35,299 bases of DNA from Puniceicoccaceae bacterium (GTDB lineage Bacteria; Verrucomicrobiota; Verrucomicrobiia; Opitutales; Coraliomargaritaceae): assembly GCA_007117865.1 (NCBI GenBank), contig SKFT01000070.1, positions 1-35,299 of the forward strand. Direction: 5' to 3'. Positions 25,939 through 34,907 of this stretch are shown here, piece after piece (within the stretch, counting starts at the first letter, position 1; each line of letters starts with the position of its first letter). A program made the translations under genes and the position numbers. Under the pieces are notes generated by a model. That model saw only the letters and a program-made list of their open reading frames with translations, did no database searches and had not been told where the DNA came from.

Positions 25939-27755
25939 GCGGTTGGTGAAGCATCAGCGGGGGAATCCGCCTTTGGCGCAACCACGCGAACGTGCAGTGC
26001 TTCGAGTTGCTTAGCAGTTGCCACACCCGGACTGCCTGTCATCATTTCCTGACCGCGTTGATTTTTGGGGAACGCAATCACATCGCGGATGCTGGAGCGT
26101 TTGGCAAGAACGGTGACCATGCGGTCCAATCCAAAAGCAATGCCACCGTGGGGCGGTGCTCCATAGGAGAACGCGCGCAGCATATAGCCAAAGCGACTTT
26201 CGACCACATCAGCGGGGATTTTAAGGACGTCCTCGAAAACTTTTTTCTGCAAATCGGGTTGGTGGATACGAATGCTGCCACCGCCGAGTTCAACGCCGTT
26301 GAGCACGAGGTCGTAGTGTTGGCCACGGACTTTTTGTGGAGCGCTCTCCAATAGAGGAATGTCCTCTTCCACTGGTGAGGTAAAGGGATGGTGGGTGGCA
26401 ACGAAGCGTTTTTCATCCTCCTCATAAGACATCAGCGGAAAGTCCACTACCCACAGGAATTTGAAGACATCCGGGTCGATGCTTAGCTTGCCGCGGGCAA
26501 CCAGCAGTTGGGCGGCATCCAGGCGAATACGTCCGAGGATGGTGCAGGCTCGTTCCCATTCGGCAGCGGCAAAGAAGATGATATCGCCTTCCTCGACTTG
26601 CAGTGTTTCCTTTAGTTCCGTTTGCTCGGTTTCGCTTAGGAATTTCAGGATAGGGGATTTCCAGCCACCATTTTCGCATTTGATAAAGGCCAGACCCTTG
26701 GCACCAAGCGATTTTGCTACATCCTCCAGATTGCGCAATTCACCCTGGGTCAAATCCGCCAGACCCTTGGCGTTGATGGCCTTGACGGCACCGCCGCTGG
26801 ACAGCGGAGCGGAAAATACCTTGAATTCCGAATTTCGGAAGATTTGGGCGCAATCGACCAATTCCATGCCGTAGCGCAGATCCGGCTTATCGACACCGAA
26901 GCGGTTCATCGCATCGTTATAGGACATGCGTGGAAACGGAGCCTCAAGCCTTACGTTGAGAACCTCATTCCAGACCCGTTGCATCAGACCCTCAATTAAG
27001 GCATACATGTCCTCACGGTCGATAAAGGAAAGCTCGATATCCAACTGGGTGAATTCCGGCTGGCGGTCGGCGCGGAGATCTTCATCACGGAAGCAACGGG
27101 CCAATTGGTAGTAGCGCTCGACCCCGCCAACCATTAGCATTTGTTTGTATTGCTGAGGTGACTGTGGGAGCGCGTAGAAGTGACCTGGATTCATACGGCT
27201 GGGCACCAAAAACTCGCGTGCTCCTTCCGGCGTGCTTTTAAAAAGCATGGGTGTCTCCACCTCAATAAACTGCTCGGCATCCATATAATTGCGGATGGCT
27301 CGAGTAGTGGCATGGCGCAGCTTGAGCATTTGCAGATTGGACTCGCGCCGCAAGTCAAGGTAGCGATAGGTCATGCGCAAATCCTCGCTGACGCGGTCTG
27401 CCGTCTCATCCATTGGGAAGGGCGGCGTTTTGCTGATGTTGAGGATTTCGAGTTGGGTGACGGCGACTTCGATTCCACCGGTTGCAAGCTTGCTATTAAC
27501 GGTTTCGCCGGGACGCGCCACCACTTCACCAATCACCGCAATCACTGATTCCGGCTTGATGCGTGGAAGCAGTGCCGCCAAACCCGTGTGGGCAGGGTCA
27601 AGCAGCAGTTGGGTGCGGCCTTCGCGATCGCGCAAATCGACAAATAAAATGCCACCATGGTCGCGCACGGAGTCCACCCAGCCAGTGAGGGAAACAGTTT
27701 CGCCCTGATTGGCGGGACGTAAGGCATTGCAGTGGTGGGTTCGCTTCATCATCAT
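25935..27755 (-). CDS. aspS: Aspartyl-tRNA synthetase (bacterial type)
   Basis: VSLTGWVDSVRDHGGILFVDLRDREGRTQLL, YRYLDLRRESNLQMLKLRH, QSPQQYKQMLMVGGVERYYQLARCFRDEDLRADRQPEFTQLDIE, GVELGGGSIRIH, GIAFGLDRMV. Exact start among three consecutive ATGs is uncertain. Confidence 0.97.
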   Translation of the reverse strand: MMMKRTHHCNALRPANQGETVSLTGWVDSVRDHGGILFVDLRDREGRTQLLLDPAHTGLAALLPRIKPESVIAVIGEVVARPGETVNSKLATGGIEVAVTQLEILNISKTPPFPMDETADRVSEDLRMTYRYLDLRRESNLQMLKLRHATTRAIRNYMDAEQFIEVETPMLFKSTPEGAREFLVPSRMNPGHFYALPQSPQQYKQMLMVGGVERYYQLARCFRDEDLRADRQPEFTQLDIELSFIDREDMYALIEGLMQRVWNEVLNVRLEAPFPRMSYNDAMNRFGVDKPDLRYGMELVDCAQIFRNSEFKVFSAPLSSGGAVKAINAKGLADLTQGELRNLEDVAKSLGAKGLAFIKCENGGWKSPILKFLSETEQTELKETLQVEEGDIIFFAAAEWERACTILGRIRLDAAQLLVARGKLSIDPDVFKFLWVVDFPLMSYEEDEKRFVATHHPFTSPVEEDIPLLESAPQKVRGQHYDLVLNGVELGGGSIRIHQPDLQKKVFEDVLKIPADVVESRFGYMLRAFSYGAPPHGGIAFGLDRMVTVLAKRSSIRDVIAFPKNQRGQEMMTGSPGVATAKQLEALHVRVVAPKADSPADASPTA

Positions 27756-27791
27756 ATATCAATGGATTGTGTAAGGCTTTGCGCGAGCAGC

Positions 27792-28544
27792 TCAATCTTC
27801 GAGATCATTTTCAATCGCCGGATCCAGTTCTAGATTGGAATGAACGGCTCTCACATCCTCGAGGTCATCGAGTCTTTCGATCAAGCGCAGAATTTTGGCG
27901 GCGGTGTCTTTATCGGCAATCGGCACGGTGACACTGGGTAGATAGACCAGTTCAGCCGACTCCAGCTTCAGGCCTTTGTCGTCCAATGCTTGCGAGAGCC
28001 TATCGTAGTCGGCAATCGGGCAGGTGATCTCGTAGTGGTCGCCCTCGTTGGCTACGTCATCGGCACCGGCCTCCAATGCCAACTCCATCAAGTCATCTTC
28101 GTCAATCGCATCGGCAGCCAGCAGAAATTGTCCCTTGCGTTCAAAGTTGAATGCCACCGCATTCGGTCCCGCCAGGTTGCCGCCCAATTTGGTCATTGTG
28201 CTGCGAACTTCAGAAGCGGAACGGTTTTTGTTGTCGGTGGTGACTTCCACGATCAGACCCACGCCACCCGGCGCGTAGCCCTCATAGACAATTTCTTCGA
28301 TAACCTGTCCAGGGAGTTCACCAGTTCCTTTTTTGATCGCTCGCTCGACGTTGTCGCTGGGCATGTTGGCCGCTTTGGCCTTGGCGATGAAAGTGCGCAA
28401 GCGCGGATTGAATTCAGGATCACCACCGCCATCGCGGGCAGCGATGGTCAGTTCCTTACTCAGGACGCTGAACATTTTTCCGCGCTTGGCGTCAATAGCG
28501 GCTTTGTGGCGTTTGATCGTGGCCCATTTACTATGTCCTGACAT
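27792..28544 (-). CDS. yebC: YebC/PmpR family protein
   Basis: MSGHSKWATIKRHKAAIDAKRGKMFSVLSKELTIAAR, NPRLRTFIAKAKAANMPSDNVERAIKKGTGE, YEGYAPGGVGLIVEVTTDNKNRSASEVRSTMTKLGG. Confidence 0.97.
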   Translation of the reverse strand: MSGHSKWATIKRHKAAIDAKRGKMFSVLSKELTIAARDGGGDPEFNPRLRTFIAKAKAANMPSDNVERAIKKGTGELPGQVIEEIVYEGYAPGGVGLIVEVTTDNKNRSASEVRSTMTKLGGNLAGPNAVAFNFERKGQFLLAADAIDEDDLMELALEAGADDVANEGDHYEITCPIADYDRLSQALDDKGLKLESAELVYLPSVTVPIADKDTAAKILRLIERLDDLEDVRAVHSNLELDPAIENDLED

Positions 28545-28562
28545 AAATCAATCTGATCGGTT

Positions 28563-28571
28563 TGTGGATAA
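28563..28571 (-). promoter_or_regulatory. Single perfect DnaA-box-like 9-mer
   Basis: TGTGGATAA on plus = TTATCCACA on minus, in the short gap between yebC and yidC. Confidence 0.35.
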
Positions 28572-28588
28572 GAGGTGAAGGAATGAAA

Positions 28589-30469
28589 TTATTTGCGGCG
28601 TCGACCCTTGCGCGGTTGTGGGGATTTCGCTGTAGCCGTTTTGACTTTGTTTTCAACTTCGCTGAGTTCCGCATCCATCTCGGGATCTTTTTTGCGGTTG
28701 GTCAACCATTGCTGCAAAATGGTCAGCAAATTCTGCACGGTCCAGTAGAGCGTGAGTCCGGAAGAGAAGTTGTAGAGGAAGACCACCAACACCAGTGGCA
28801 GCAGCTTGAAAATCTTTTGCTGCATTGGATCTGCCGTAGGCGAGGTGGGCACCATTTTCATTTGGAAATACATGCTCAAGCCCATTAGCAGCGGCAGGAT
28901 GTTGATGGGGAAGCCAGCGACGGTGAACAGCGTGTCCGGACTGGAAAGGTCGGAGACCCAAAGAAAGGGTTCGTAACGCAATTCGGAGGCGGTGCGCAGC
29001 ATGTAGAAAAGACCGATGAAGATCGGCATCTGAATTAGAATTGGTAGGCATCCAGCCGCCGGATTGACCTTGGCCTCACGGAATAGCTTGATTGTCTCCT
29101 GCTGCATTTTTTGTGGGTTATCCTTAAACTTCTCGCGCAGCTCTTTCATGGGTGCCTGAATCTTGGCCATGCGCTTTTGCGACTTGGCGGCTTTGGCGGT
29201 CAACGGCCAGAACAACAACTTCAGTAGCACCGTCATTAAAACAATCGACCAGCCCCAGCTTGGTACCACCGAGTAGATGGCATGCATCAATAACAGCAGG
29301 AGTTTGCTGAAAAAAGACAGAAAGCCGAACTGCATAACGCGATCCTGATCGTTGCCGAGGCGTTGCAAGCGCAGGTATTCCTTTGGCCCAACGTAGAATT
29401 CGAAGTTGAGCGCCTCACGGATGCCCGGTGACAAAACTCCCAGACGATAGCCGACCGTGCCAGTTACTCCCGGACGTCCAGCCAGCTCAGACGGCAAGTT
29501 GTCAACAAACACCGGATGCACGTGGATTTCATGCCCCGGTCGCTCGCTGCTGAGAACTGAAGTAAAAAACTGATTCTTGACAGAGGTCCACTCCATGCGG
29601 CCACTTTCAATAATTTCAGTTGCGGCCGCGCGAGCGCCTATGCCGAGAAAGCCGGAGCTACTGGTAAAGCGATTGGCGCTGATGAAGCGGGACCTATTGC
29701 CATCGAAATAGCCGACATTAAGGAATTGTGCGCGCCTATCGCTAATGGTTGGCAGTGAGGTGCCAAGATTGAAATAAACGGAAGAAAGCTCGCGAGTCGT
29801 GTCGGAGGTATTTTCAAATATGGTGTCATGGATAATGACATAGGGGTCCTCGTCCCGGTTTTCGCGCTGCAAGCGGTAGCTGCGGATAATACGTAGGCCA
29901 CGGGCTTCCAGCGTAAACTCCACCATTTCATCGGTTTGTCGGCTAACGCTGTAGTTCAGGCCAAACTCGCGCAGTCCACCCGTTGGTCCGGCAACGCTCA
30001 AACTCAGTGCCGGCAAGTAGCCATTTTCATTGAAGACAAATTCGTCGGGTCCACCGCGCTTGGTTTGTTTGAACTCGACTGTGCGAATGGCGCCACCACG
30101 AGTGGTGAAGGTGACGCGGATAAAGTCGTTTTCCAACACTATCGTGTCCTCTTCGCCATTCGCCGCGTCATTTGCCTCAATGAGCATGGGAACCTCGGCT
30201 TGCGCCACACTAGGCGCTTCTACTTCGCGGGCAAGCAGATCCAGCAAATCCTCGCCATCTGCATCCGTTGTCGCCGCTGGGCGGGCGGCCTCGCGGTCGC
30301 GGGCGGCATCTGCCAGATTGGGCGATTCTTCAGCTTGCAGGGCTCGCTGGCGTTCCTGCTCACGCAGTTGCTCGCGGCGCTGTTCCTCCATCTGGGTTGC
30401 TTGCCAGAAGTAAAAAGTGAATCCGGCAATGATACAGAGGATGCCGATGAGGAAATTCTTTTTGTCCAT
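28589..30469 (-). CDS. yidC: Membrane protein insertase YidC
   Basis: Start MDKKNFLIGILCIIAGFTFYFWQ at 30469; periplasmic domain; SIVLMTVLLKLLFWPLTAKAAKSQKRMAKIQAPMKELREKFKDNPQKMQQETIKLFREAKVNPAAGCLPILIQMPIFIGLFYML. The longer ORF (to 30985) is an artefact running through rnpA/rpmH. Confidence 0.97.
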   Translation of the reverse strand: MDKKNFLIGILCIIAGFTFYFWQATQMEEQRREQLREQERQRALQAEESPNLADAARDREAARPAATTDADGEDLLDLLAREVEAPSVAQAEVPMLIEANDAANGEEDTIVLENDFIRVTFTTRGGAIRTVEFKQTKRGGPDEFVFNENGYLPALSLSVAGPTGGLREFGLNYSVSRQTDEMVEFTLEARGLRIIRSYRLQRENRDEDPYVIIHDTIFENTSDTTRELSSVYFNLGTSLPTISDRRAQFLNVGYFDGNRSRFISANRFTSSSGFLGIGARAAATEIIESGRMEWTSVKNQFFTSVLSSERPGHEIHVHPVFVDNLPSELAGRPGVTGTVGYRLGVLSPGIREALNFEFYVGPKEYLRLQRLGNDQDRVMQFGFLSFFSKLLLLLMHAIYSVVPSWGWSIVLMTVLLKLLFWPLTAKAAKSQKRMAKIQAPMKELREKFKDNPQKMQQETIKLFREAKVNPAAGCLPILIQMPIFIGLFYMLRTASELRYEPFLWVSDLSSPDTLFTVAGFPINILPLLMGLSMYFQMKMVPTSPTADPMQQKIFKLLPLVLVVFLYNFSSGLTLYWTVQNLLTILQQWLTNRKKDPEMDAELSEVENKVKTATAKSPQPRKGRRRK

Positions 30470-30504
30470 AAGTGTGGAGAAGGATAAGATGGCTCGATGA
30501 AAGC

Positions 30505-30870
30505 TTAATGTTTTATAGTAAAATCTTCGCGGTAGCGGAGACAGGCTTTGGCAAAACGCCGACAGAGATCGTCGTAGGGAAAATGATTGATCCCACGACG
30601 CAATATGACAACACAGTCGGTCCCGCTTGGCAAGTCCATGAGGTGTTGACGAAAAAGGGCGCGAAAACGGCGCTTGGCGCGGTTGCGAACCACCGCATTG
30701 CCGACCTTGCGACTGGCAACCAATCCCAGGCGCGGCGGTTGCCCCGCCAGTTGCTCTTCGCGCATCGCACACAAAAAAACAAAAGGGCCACAGGATAAGC
30801 GGAACCCCTTGTTTTGCACGGACAGAAAGTCGCGCCTCGTGCGGATGCGGTTTTCTGCCGGTAAGCCCAT
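30505..30870 (-). CDS. rnpA: Ribonuclease P protein component
   Basis: ENRIRTRRDFLSVQNKGFR, RLGLVASRKVGNAVVRNRAKRRFRALFRQH, DCVVILRRGI. Confidence 0.95.
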   Translation of the reverse strand: MGLPAENRIRTRRDFLSVQNKGFRLSCGPFVFLCAMREEQLAGQPPRLGLVASRKVGNAVVRNRAKRRFRALFRQHLMDLPSGTDCVVILRRGINHFPYDDLCRRFAKACLRYREDFTIKH

Positions 30871-30896
30871 GGCAGCGAAAGCCCGCGCAGGCTAAA

Positions 30897-31031
30897 TCAA
30901 GCGGCGAGGCGCTGCCGGCCCTTGGCGCGGCGATTAGCCAAGACTTTGCGACCACCAGGGGTGCTGTTGCGGGCACGGAAGCCAAATTTGCGTGCGCGAC
31001 GGAGTTTGGAAGGACGATATGTCGGTTTCAT
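30897..31031 (-). CDS. rpmH: 50S ribosomal protein L34
   Basis: Hand translation of the minus strand gives [44 protein letters not shown]. Absent from the ORF track, where the shortest listed ORF is 60 aa. Confidence 0.97.
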   Translation of the reverse strand: MKPTYRPSKLRRARKFGFRARNSTPGGRKVLANRRAKGRQRLAA

Positions 31032-31149
31032 ATTTAAACTGCTTAAGAAGTTATGATTAAAAAAAGAAATCGATCAAGACCTTGTGTTAAAGCACTGTCA
31101 AGGGATTATTGCATTGACAATAAAAGCCGCAAAAATCCTTTTAGGCGTC

Positions 31150-31752
31150 ATGGATGTCATTTGTCTCGACTTGGAGGGGGTTCTCGTGCCGGAAATTTGG
31201 ATTGCGTTCGCACGCAAGACAGGGATTGATGGGCTGCTGCGCACGACACGTGACGAGCCCGACTATGATAAGCTGATGCGTTATCGGCTGGACATCCTGC
31301 GGGAGAAGCGGTTGCGACTGCAGGACATTCAGGCCGTGATTGATACTCTCGAACCACTGCCTGGCGCGATCGAATTTGTCGAGTGGGCAAAATCGCGCGC
31401 CCGCTTGATCATCCTCTCCGATACCTTTGCTGAGTTTGCTGGACCGCTGATGGCTAAGTTGGGCTATCCAACCCTATTTTGTCACAGTTTGCAGATTGAC
31501 GCGGATGGGGCAATAGACGACTATTGCCTGCGTCAACCCGATCAAAAACGCAAAGCGGTGGAGGCCTTGCAAAGTTTGAATTTTCGCGTATTAGCTGCGG
31601 GTGATTCCTACAATGACCTGACAATGATTGATTCCGCCGACGAGGGCATGCTTTTTTGTCCTCCCGAGCGATTAGTCGAGGAGCGTCCCGATTTGCCGGT
31701 GGCACTGGACCATGCGACATTGCGCAATTTACTTGCCGAGCGTTTGGCTTGA
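31150..31752 (+). CDS. thrH: Bifunctional phosphoserine phosphatase / homoserine phosphotransferase, ThrH type (HAD family)
   Basis: MDVICLDLEGVLVPEIWIAFARKTGIDGLLRTTRDEPDYDKLMRYRLDIL, IILSDTFAEFAGPLMAKLGYPTLFCHSLQID, LAAGDSYNDLTMIDSADEGMLF closely resemble ThrH. ATG at 31150 preferred over the start at 31084. Confidence 0.92.
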   Translation: MDVICLDLEGVLVPEIWIAFARKTGIDGLLRTTRDEPDYDKLMRYRLDILREKRLRLQDIQAVIDTLEPLPGAIEFVEWAKSRARLIILSDTFAEFAGPLMAKLGYPTLFCHSLQIDADGAIDDYCLRQPDQKRKAVEALQSLNFRVLAAGDSYNDLTMIDSADEGMLFCPPERLVEERPDLPVALDHATLRNLLAERLA

Positions 31753-31813
31753 GGGCAGGGATTGTATGAAAAGCTGAAATGCTGAATTACTTCTCTTATA
31801 AACACAATCCATT

Positions 31814-32113
31814 ATGTTAGTTCACGTTGTATTATTCTGGTTGCGCGACGACCTCAGCACTGAGGAACAGGCGCAGTTTGTCAAAGGGCTGAAGTCGCTG
31901 CAAGACATCGCCGCAGCGGAAGCTGTTTTCGTCGGCACACCCGCCGCCACACCCAAGCGTCCGGTGATCGATAATTCCTACGATTATTGCCTTACGGTGA
32001 TCTTGCGCGATATGCCTGCGCATGATACCTATCAGGCGGATCCGTTGCACCAGTCCTTTCTCAACTCCTTTCGGTCGTTTTGGAAGGCAGTTAAAATCTA
32101 CGACGCGGACTAA
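31814..32113 (+). CDS. Dabb (stress-responsive A/B barrel) domain protein
   Basis: MLVHVVLFWLRDDLSTEEQAQFVKGLKSL...YDYCLTVILRDMPAHDTYQADPLHQSFL matches the Dabb family pattern. Confidence 0.85.
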   Translation: MLVHVVLFWLRDDLSTEEQAQFVKGLKSLQDIAAAEAVFVGTPAATPKRPVIDNSYDYCLTVILRDMPAHDTYQADPLHQSFLNSFRSFWKAVKIYDAD

Positions 32114-32131
32114 CCGCGCTGGGGACACTCC

Positions 32132-32773
32132 GTGGAAACGCTTTCAGGGAGTGTTTTGCAGCCCTTGTTTTGGGGCGACTGGCTGGGGAGTCCACCGCTG
32201 GAGTGGCTGGCCTTTGCCGCTGGCTTGATCGGCGTCTATTTGTCCATTCGTGAGCGTATTGCGGCATGGCCGCCGCTGATGTTCAGCACGGCGGTTTATA
32301 TTTATTACTGCGTTGTCTATGGCTTATTCATCCAGACTGCCAGTTTGCTGATTTACTTTGGCCTTTGTGGCTATGGCTGGGTGCGCTGGCGGGCATCGGC
32401 GAAAGCAGCCACTGGAACGACTCAAGATACGGGTCCAATTATTCGTCCGCCAGCGATAAATTTGCTGGTGATGTTAGGCCTTTGGCTGGCTTTAACGGCT
32501 TTGATTGCAATGCCAGTCATTTACTTTGAGGCCTCGGCCTTTCCCTGGTTGGAGTCCTTTGCCCTGATTGGCAGTTTGCTGGCGCAGTGGATGGTCGCGC
32601 GCAAATGGCTCAGTGCCTGGCCTGCGTGGCTATTTGTCAACCTTGCGACCATTATGCTTTACACTGCGATTGGCATGTTCCTCACCGCCATCTTGTATTT
32701 TTTATTCCTCGGCTTGGCCGTTTCCGGTTGGCTGCAATGGTTGCGCAAATGGAGATCCGACGCTGTATCCTAG
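32132..32773 (+). CDS. pnuC: Nicotinamide riboside transporter, PnuC family
   Basis: Seven-TM-like small membrane protein; EWLAFAAGLIGVYLSIRERIAAWPPLMFSTAVYIYYCVVYGLF and ALIGSLLAQWMVARKWLSAWPAWLFVNLATIMLY. GTG start at 32132. Confidence 0.9.
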   Translation: METLSGSVLQPLFWGDWLGSPPLEWLAFAAGLIGVYLSIRERIAAWPPLMFSTAVYIYYCVVYGLFIQTASLLIYFGLCGYGWVRWRASAKAATGTTQDTGPIIRPPAINLLVMLGLWLALTALIAMPVIYFEASAFPWLESFALIGSLLAQWMVARKWLSAWPAWLFVNLATIMLYTAIGMFLTAILYFLFLGLAVSGWLQWLRKWRSDAVS

Positions 32774-33270
32774 TCGGTGCCGAATCGACCGGCAAAACCG
32801 AGTTGGCGCAGGCTTTATCATGCTTGCTGCCTGCCACATGGAGCGGCGAGTATGTTAGAACGTTTATTGAGTACGTGCGGCGCCCGGTGGAGGTGAACGA
32901 CCTGTCAGCCATTTTAGCCGGACAATTGGCATATGAGCGCGCGGCTGTCGAGGCAGCCAGTCAGCAGTGTTTGCAGTGGGTGGTTCACGACACCAACGCT
33001 TGGATGACTACCTTATATGCCCGCGAGTTGTATGGCTCTCGATTGGCTCTCGATGCCAATCATTACCGCGGTCAGGATTTTACCTATTTGCTATGTCAGC
33101 CCGATATACCGTGGACACCCGACCCAGGTCAACGTGAAGGACCCGCAACGCGGGAACGCTTCCACCGTTTGTTTGAGAAGGAACTTCAGGCTGCAGGCAT
33201 TCCATTTTATTCGTTGTCAGGGCAGGGGGAGGAGCGGATTTGCAATGCCCTTGGCTTGCTCTGCGGTTAA
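32749..33270 (+). CDS. NadR-like ATPase / ribosylnicotinamide kinase domain protein
   Basis: MEIRRCILVGAESTGKTELAQAL P-loop, WSGEYVRTFIEYV, VVHDTNAWMTTLYARELYG, YLLCQPDIPWTPDPGQREGPATRERFHRLFEKELQ. Overlaps pnuC by 25 nt; the track start (32587) is too long. Confidence 0.88.
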   Translation: MEIRRCILVGAESTGKTELAQALSCLLPATWSGEYVRTFIEYVRRPVEVNDLSAILAGQLAYERAAVEAASQQCLQWVVHDTNAWMTTLYARELYGSRLALDANHYRGQDFTYLLCQPDIPWTPDPGQREGPATRERFHRLFEKELQAAGIPFYSLSGQGEERICNALGLLCG

Positions 33271-33329
33271 TCCCCTGTAGCTTTTCTTCTGCATCCCGCC
33301 AAAACTCTCAAAATTGATTAGATTAGGTA

Positions 33330-34907
33330 TTATGCCAGGCACTCGCGGGCAACTTGACGGTCATCAAAGGGAGTTACGCTGTCGGCAAACTCCTGATAGG
33401 TTTCGTGTCCCTTGCCAGCGATCAGAATGGTGTCGCCCGGGCGTGCGCTGGCAATGGCTGAGGCAATGGCCTCGCGGCGATCGCTGATAAAGTGAGCGGC
33501 TTCGGGCGAGATGAGCCCCGTACGTATGTCCTTAAAAATATTATCGATGGCTTCACTGCGAGGATTGTCGCTGGTGATATAAAGCATATCAGCGGCTTTG
33601 TCCGCTGCTGCAGCCATACGCGGACGTTTGCCACGATCGCGGTTGCCGCCGCAGCCAAATACTGCAATCAGACGTCCAGGGGTGATGTCACGGAGCATTG
33701 CCAGCGCTTGACTGAGTGCGTCATCGGTGTGGGCGTAGTCGACGAAAACCTGGAATCCGTGTGGATTGGTAATGCGCTCCATTCGTCCGGGAACTTGGGG
33801 CACGGTTTGTAATCTTTTAATAATCAACGCCTCGTCCAAGCCGTGAGCGCGGGCGATGGCAAAGGCGGCTAGCAGATTCAGTATATTATAGCGTCCTGGC
33901 AAGTCAGTGCGAATTCGATAAGTGACTTCCCCGCAGTGTAGGTCGAATGCAGTTTCCCGGGCGGTTAAGCTGATTGCGCCAGCATAAATATCTGCCCCAT
34001 CGCTGAAGCCAAAGGTGGTGACCTTGGACTCATTGCCAATAAGCGCAATGAGCTTAGCGGCGTGGGGATCTTCTCTATTTATGACTGCATGAGCTGGGAC
34101 ACTGCCGTTGTCACCGTTGAACAAGCGGGCCTTGGCGGCGAAGTAGTCCTCCATCGTTTCATGGTAGTCAAGATGGTCGCGTGTGAGATTGAGATAGGCG
34201 GCGACCTCACAGCGCATGCCATAAATGCGTTTTTGCTCCAAGCCGTGGGAACTGGCTTCCAGCACCGCAAATTTGCAGCTGCCGCGACGCATCTGATCAA
34301 GCATGGCAAAGATATCGACCGATTCCGGTGTGGTGCGGAAGGAGGGCAGGGTGCGCTTGCCGAGGTCGTAGCGAATGGTGCCGAGCAGACCCACCTGATC
34401 GCGTCCACCTAGTAAGTGCTGAGTGAGGATTGCCACGGTACTTTTTCCGTTGGTGCCGGTAATGGCTGTTGTCTTGAGCGCTTCGTCGGGGCAGCTGTAG
34501 AAGACCTTTGCTACCTGCGCGAGTGTCAGCCGCACGTCATCGACTTTGTAATGGGGAATCGGGCAGCGCAGCCCGGCTTCTTGTTCAGAGACGATTGCCA
34601 CGGCTCCGCGGTCGATGGCTTCTTCCAGATAATGGTTGCCATTCGACTTTTGTCCGCTGATCGCAAAGAACAAGGCACCGGGCACGACCCGTCGGCTATC
34701 GGTGATTAAGCAGGTAACGGCCTTGGCAGCCTCGCTGGGATGGGTTTTGATTCCCGTCGGATGGAGCAGCGTTTGCAGTTTGGGCAGGTCCTTTGCCGCA
34801 CCTTCACTGTTTATGCGTGTTTGTGGCAGGCTGTGACGGGAGATGCCTTGGCGGGCGGCGAAGGATTGGAGGAGTGTGCTAACGGGAAATTCGGCGAGTC
34901 CGATCAT
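33330..34907 (-). CDS. murE: UDP-N-acetylmuramoyl-tripeptide ligase MurE (predicted meso-diaminopimelate adding)
   Basis: ITDSRRVVPGALFFAISGQKSNGNHYLEEAIDRGAVAIVSE, TAITGTNGKSTVAILTQHLL, FVDYAHTDDALSQAL, FGCGGNRDRGKRPRM, SDNPRSE (DNPR motif), ILIAGKGHETYQ. Confidence 0.95.
   Translation of the reverse strand: MIGLAEFPVSTLLQSFAARQGISRHSLPQTRINSEGAAKDLPKLQTLLHPTGIKTHPSEAAKAVTCLITDSRRVVPGALFFAISGQKSNGNHYLEEAIDRGAVAIVSEQEAGLRCPIPHYKVDDVRLTLAQVAKVFYSCPDEALKTTAITGTNGKSTVAILTQHLLGGRDQVGLLGTIRYDLGKRTLPSFRTTPESVDIFAMLDQMRRGSCKFAVLEASSHGLEQKRIYGMRCEVAAYLNLTRDHLDYHETMEDYFAAKARLFNGDNGSVPAHAVINREDPHAAKLIALIGNESKVTTFGFSDGADIYAGAISLTARETAFDLHCGEVTYRIRTDLPGRYNILNLLAAFAIARAHGLDEALIIKRLQTVPQVPGRMERITNPHGFQVFVDYAHTDDALSQALAMLRDITPGRLIAVFGCGGNRDRGKRPRMAAAADKAADMLYITSDNPRSEAIDNIFKDIRTGLISPEAAHFISDRREAIASAIASARPGDTILIAGKGHETYQEFADSVTPFDDRQVARECLA

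Noticed and set aside
27990-28541. 183-aa ORF antisense to yebC
   Set aside because: Mirror of a strongly supported yebC; shadow ORF.
29936-30487. 183-aa ORF antisense to yidC
   Set aside because: Mirror of a strongly supported yidC; no motif.
30470-30985. 172-codon N-terminal extension of the yidC ORF in the track
   Set aside because: It runs in an alternative frame through rnpA and into rpmH, is low-complexity and non-membrane, and a canonical YidC N-terminus (MDKKNFLIGILCIIAGFTFYFWQ) begins at 30469.
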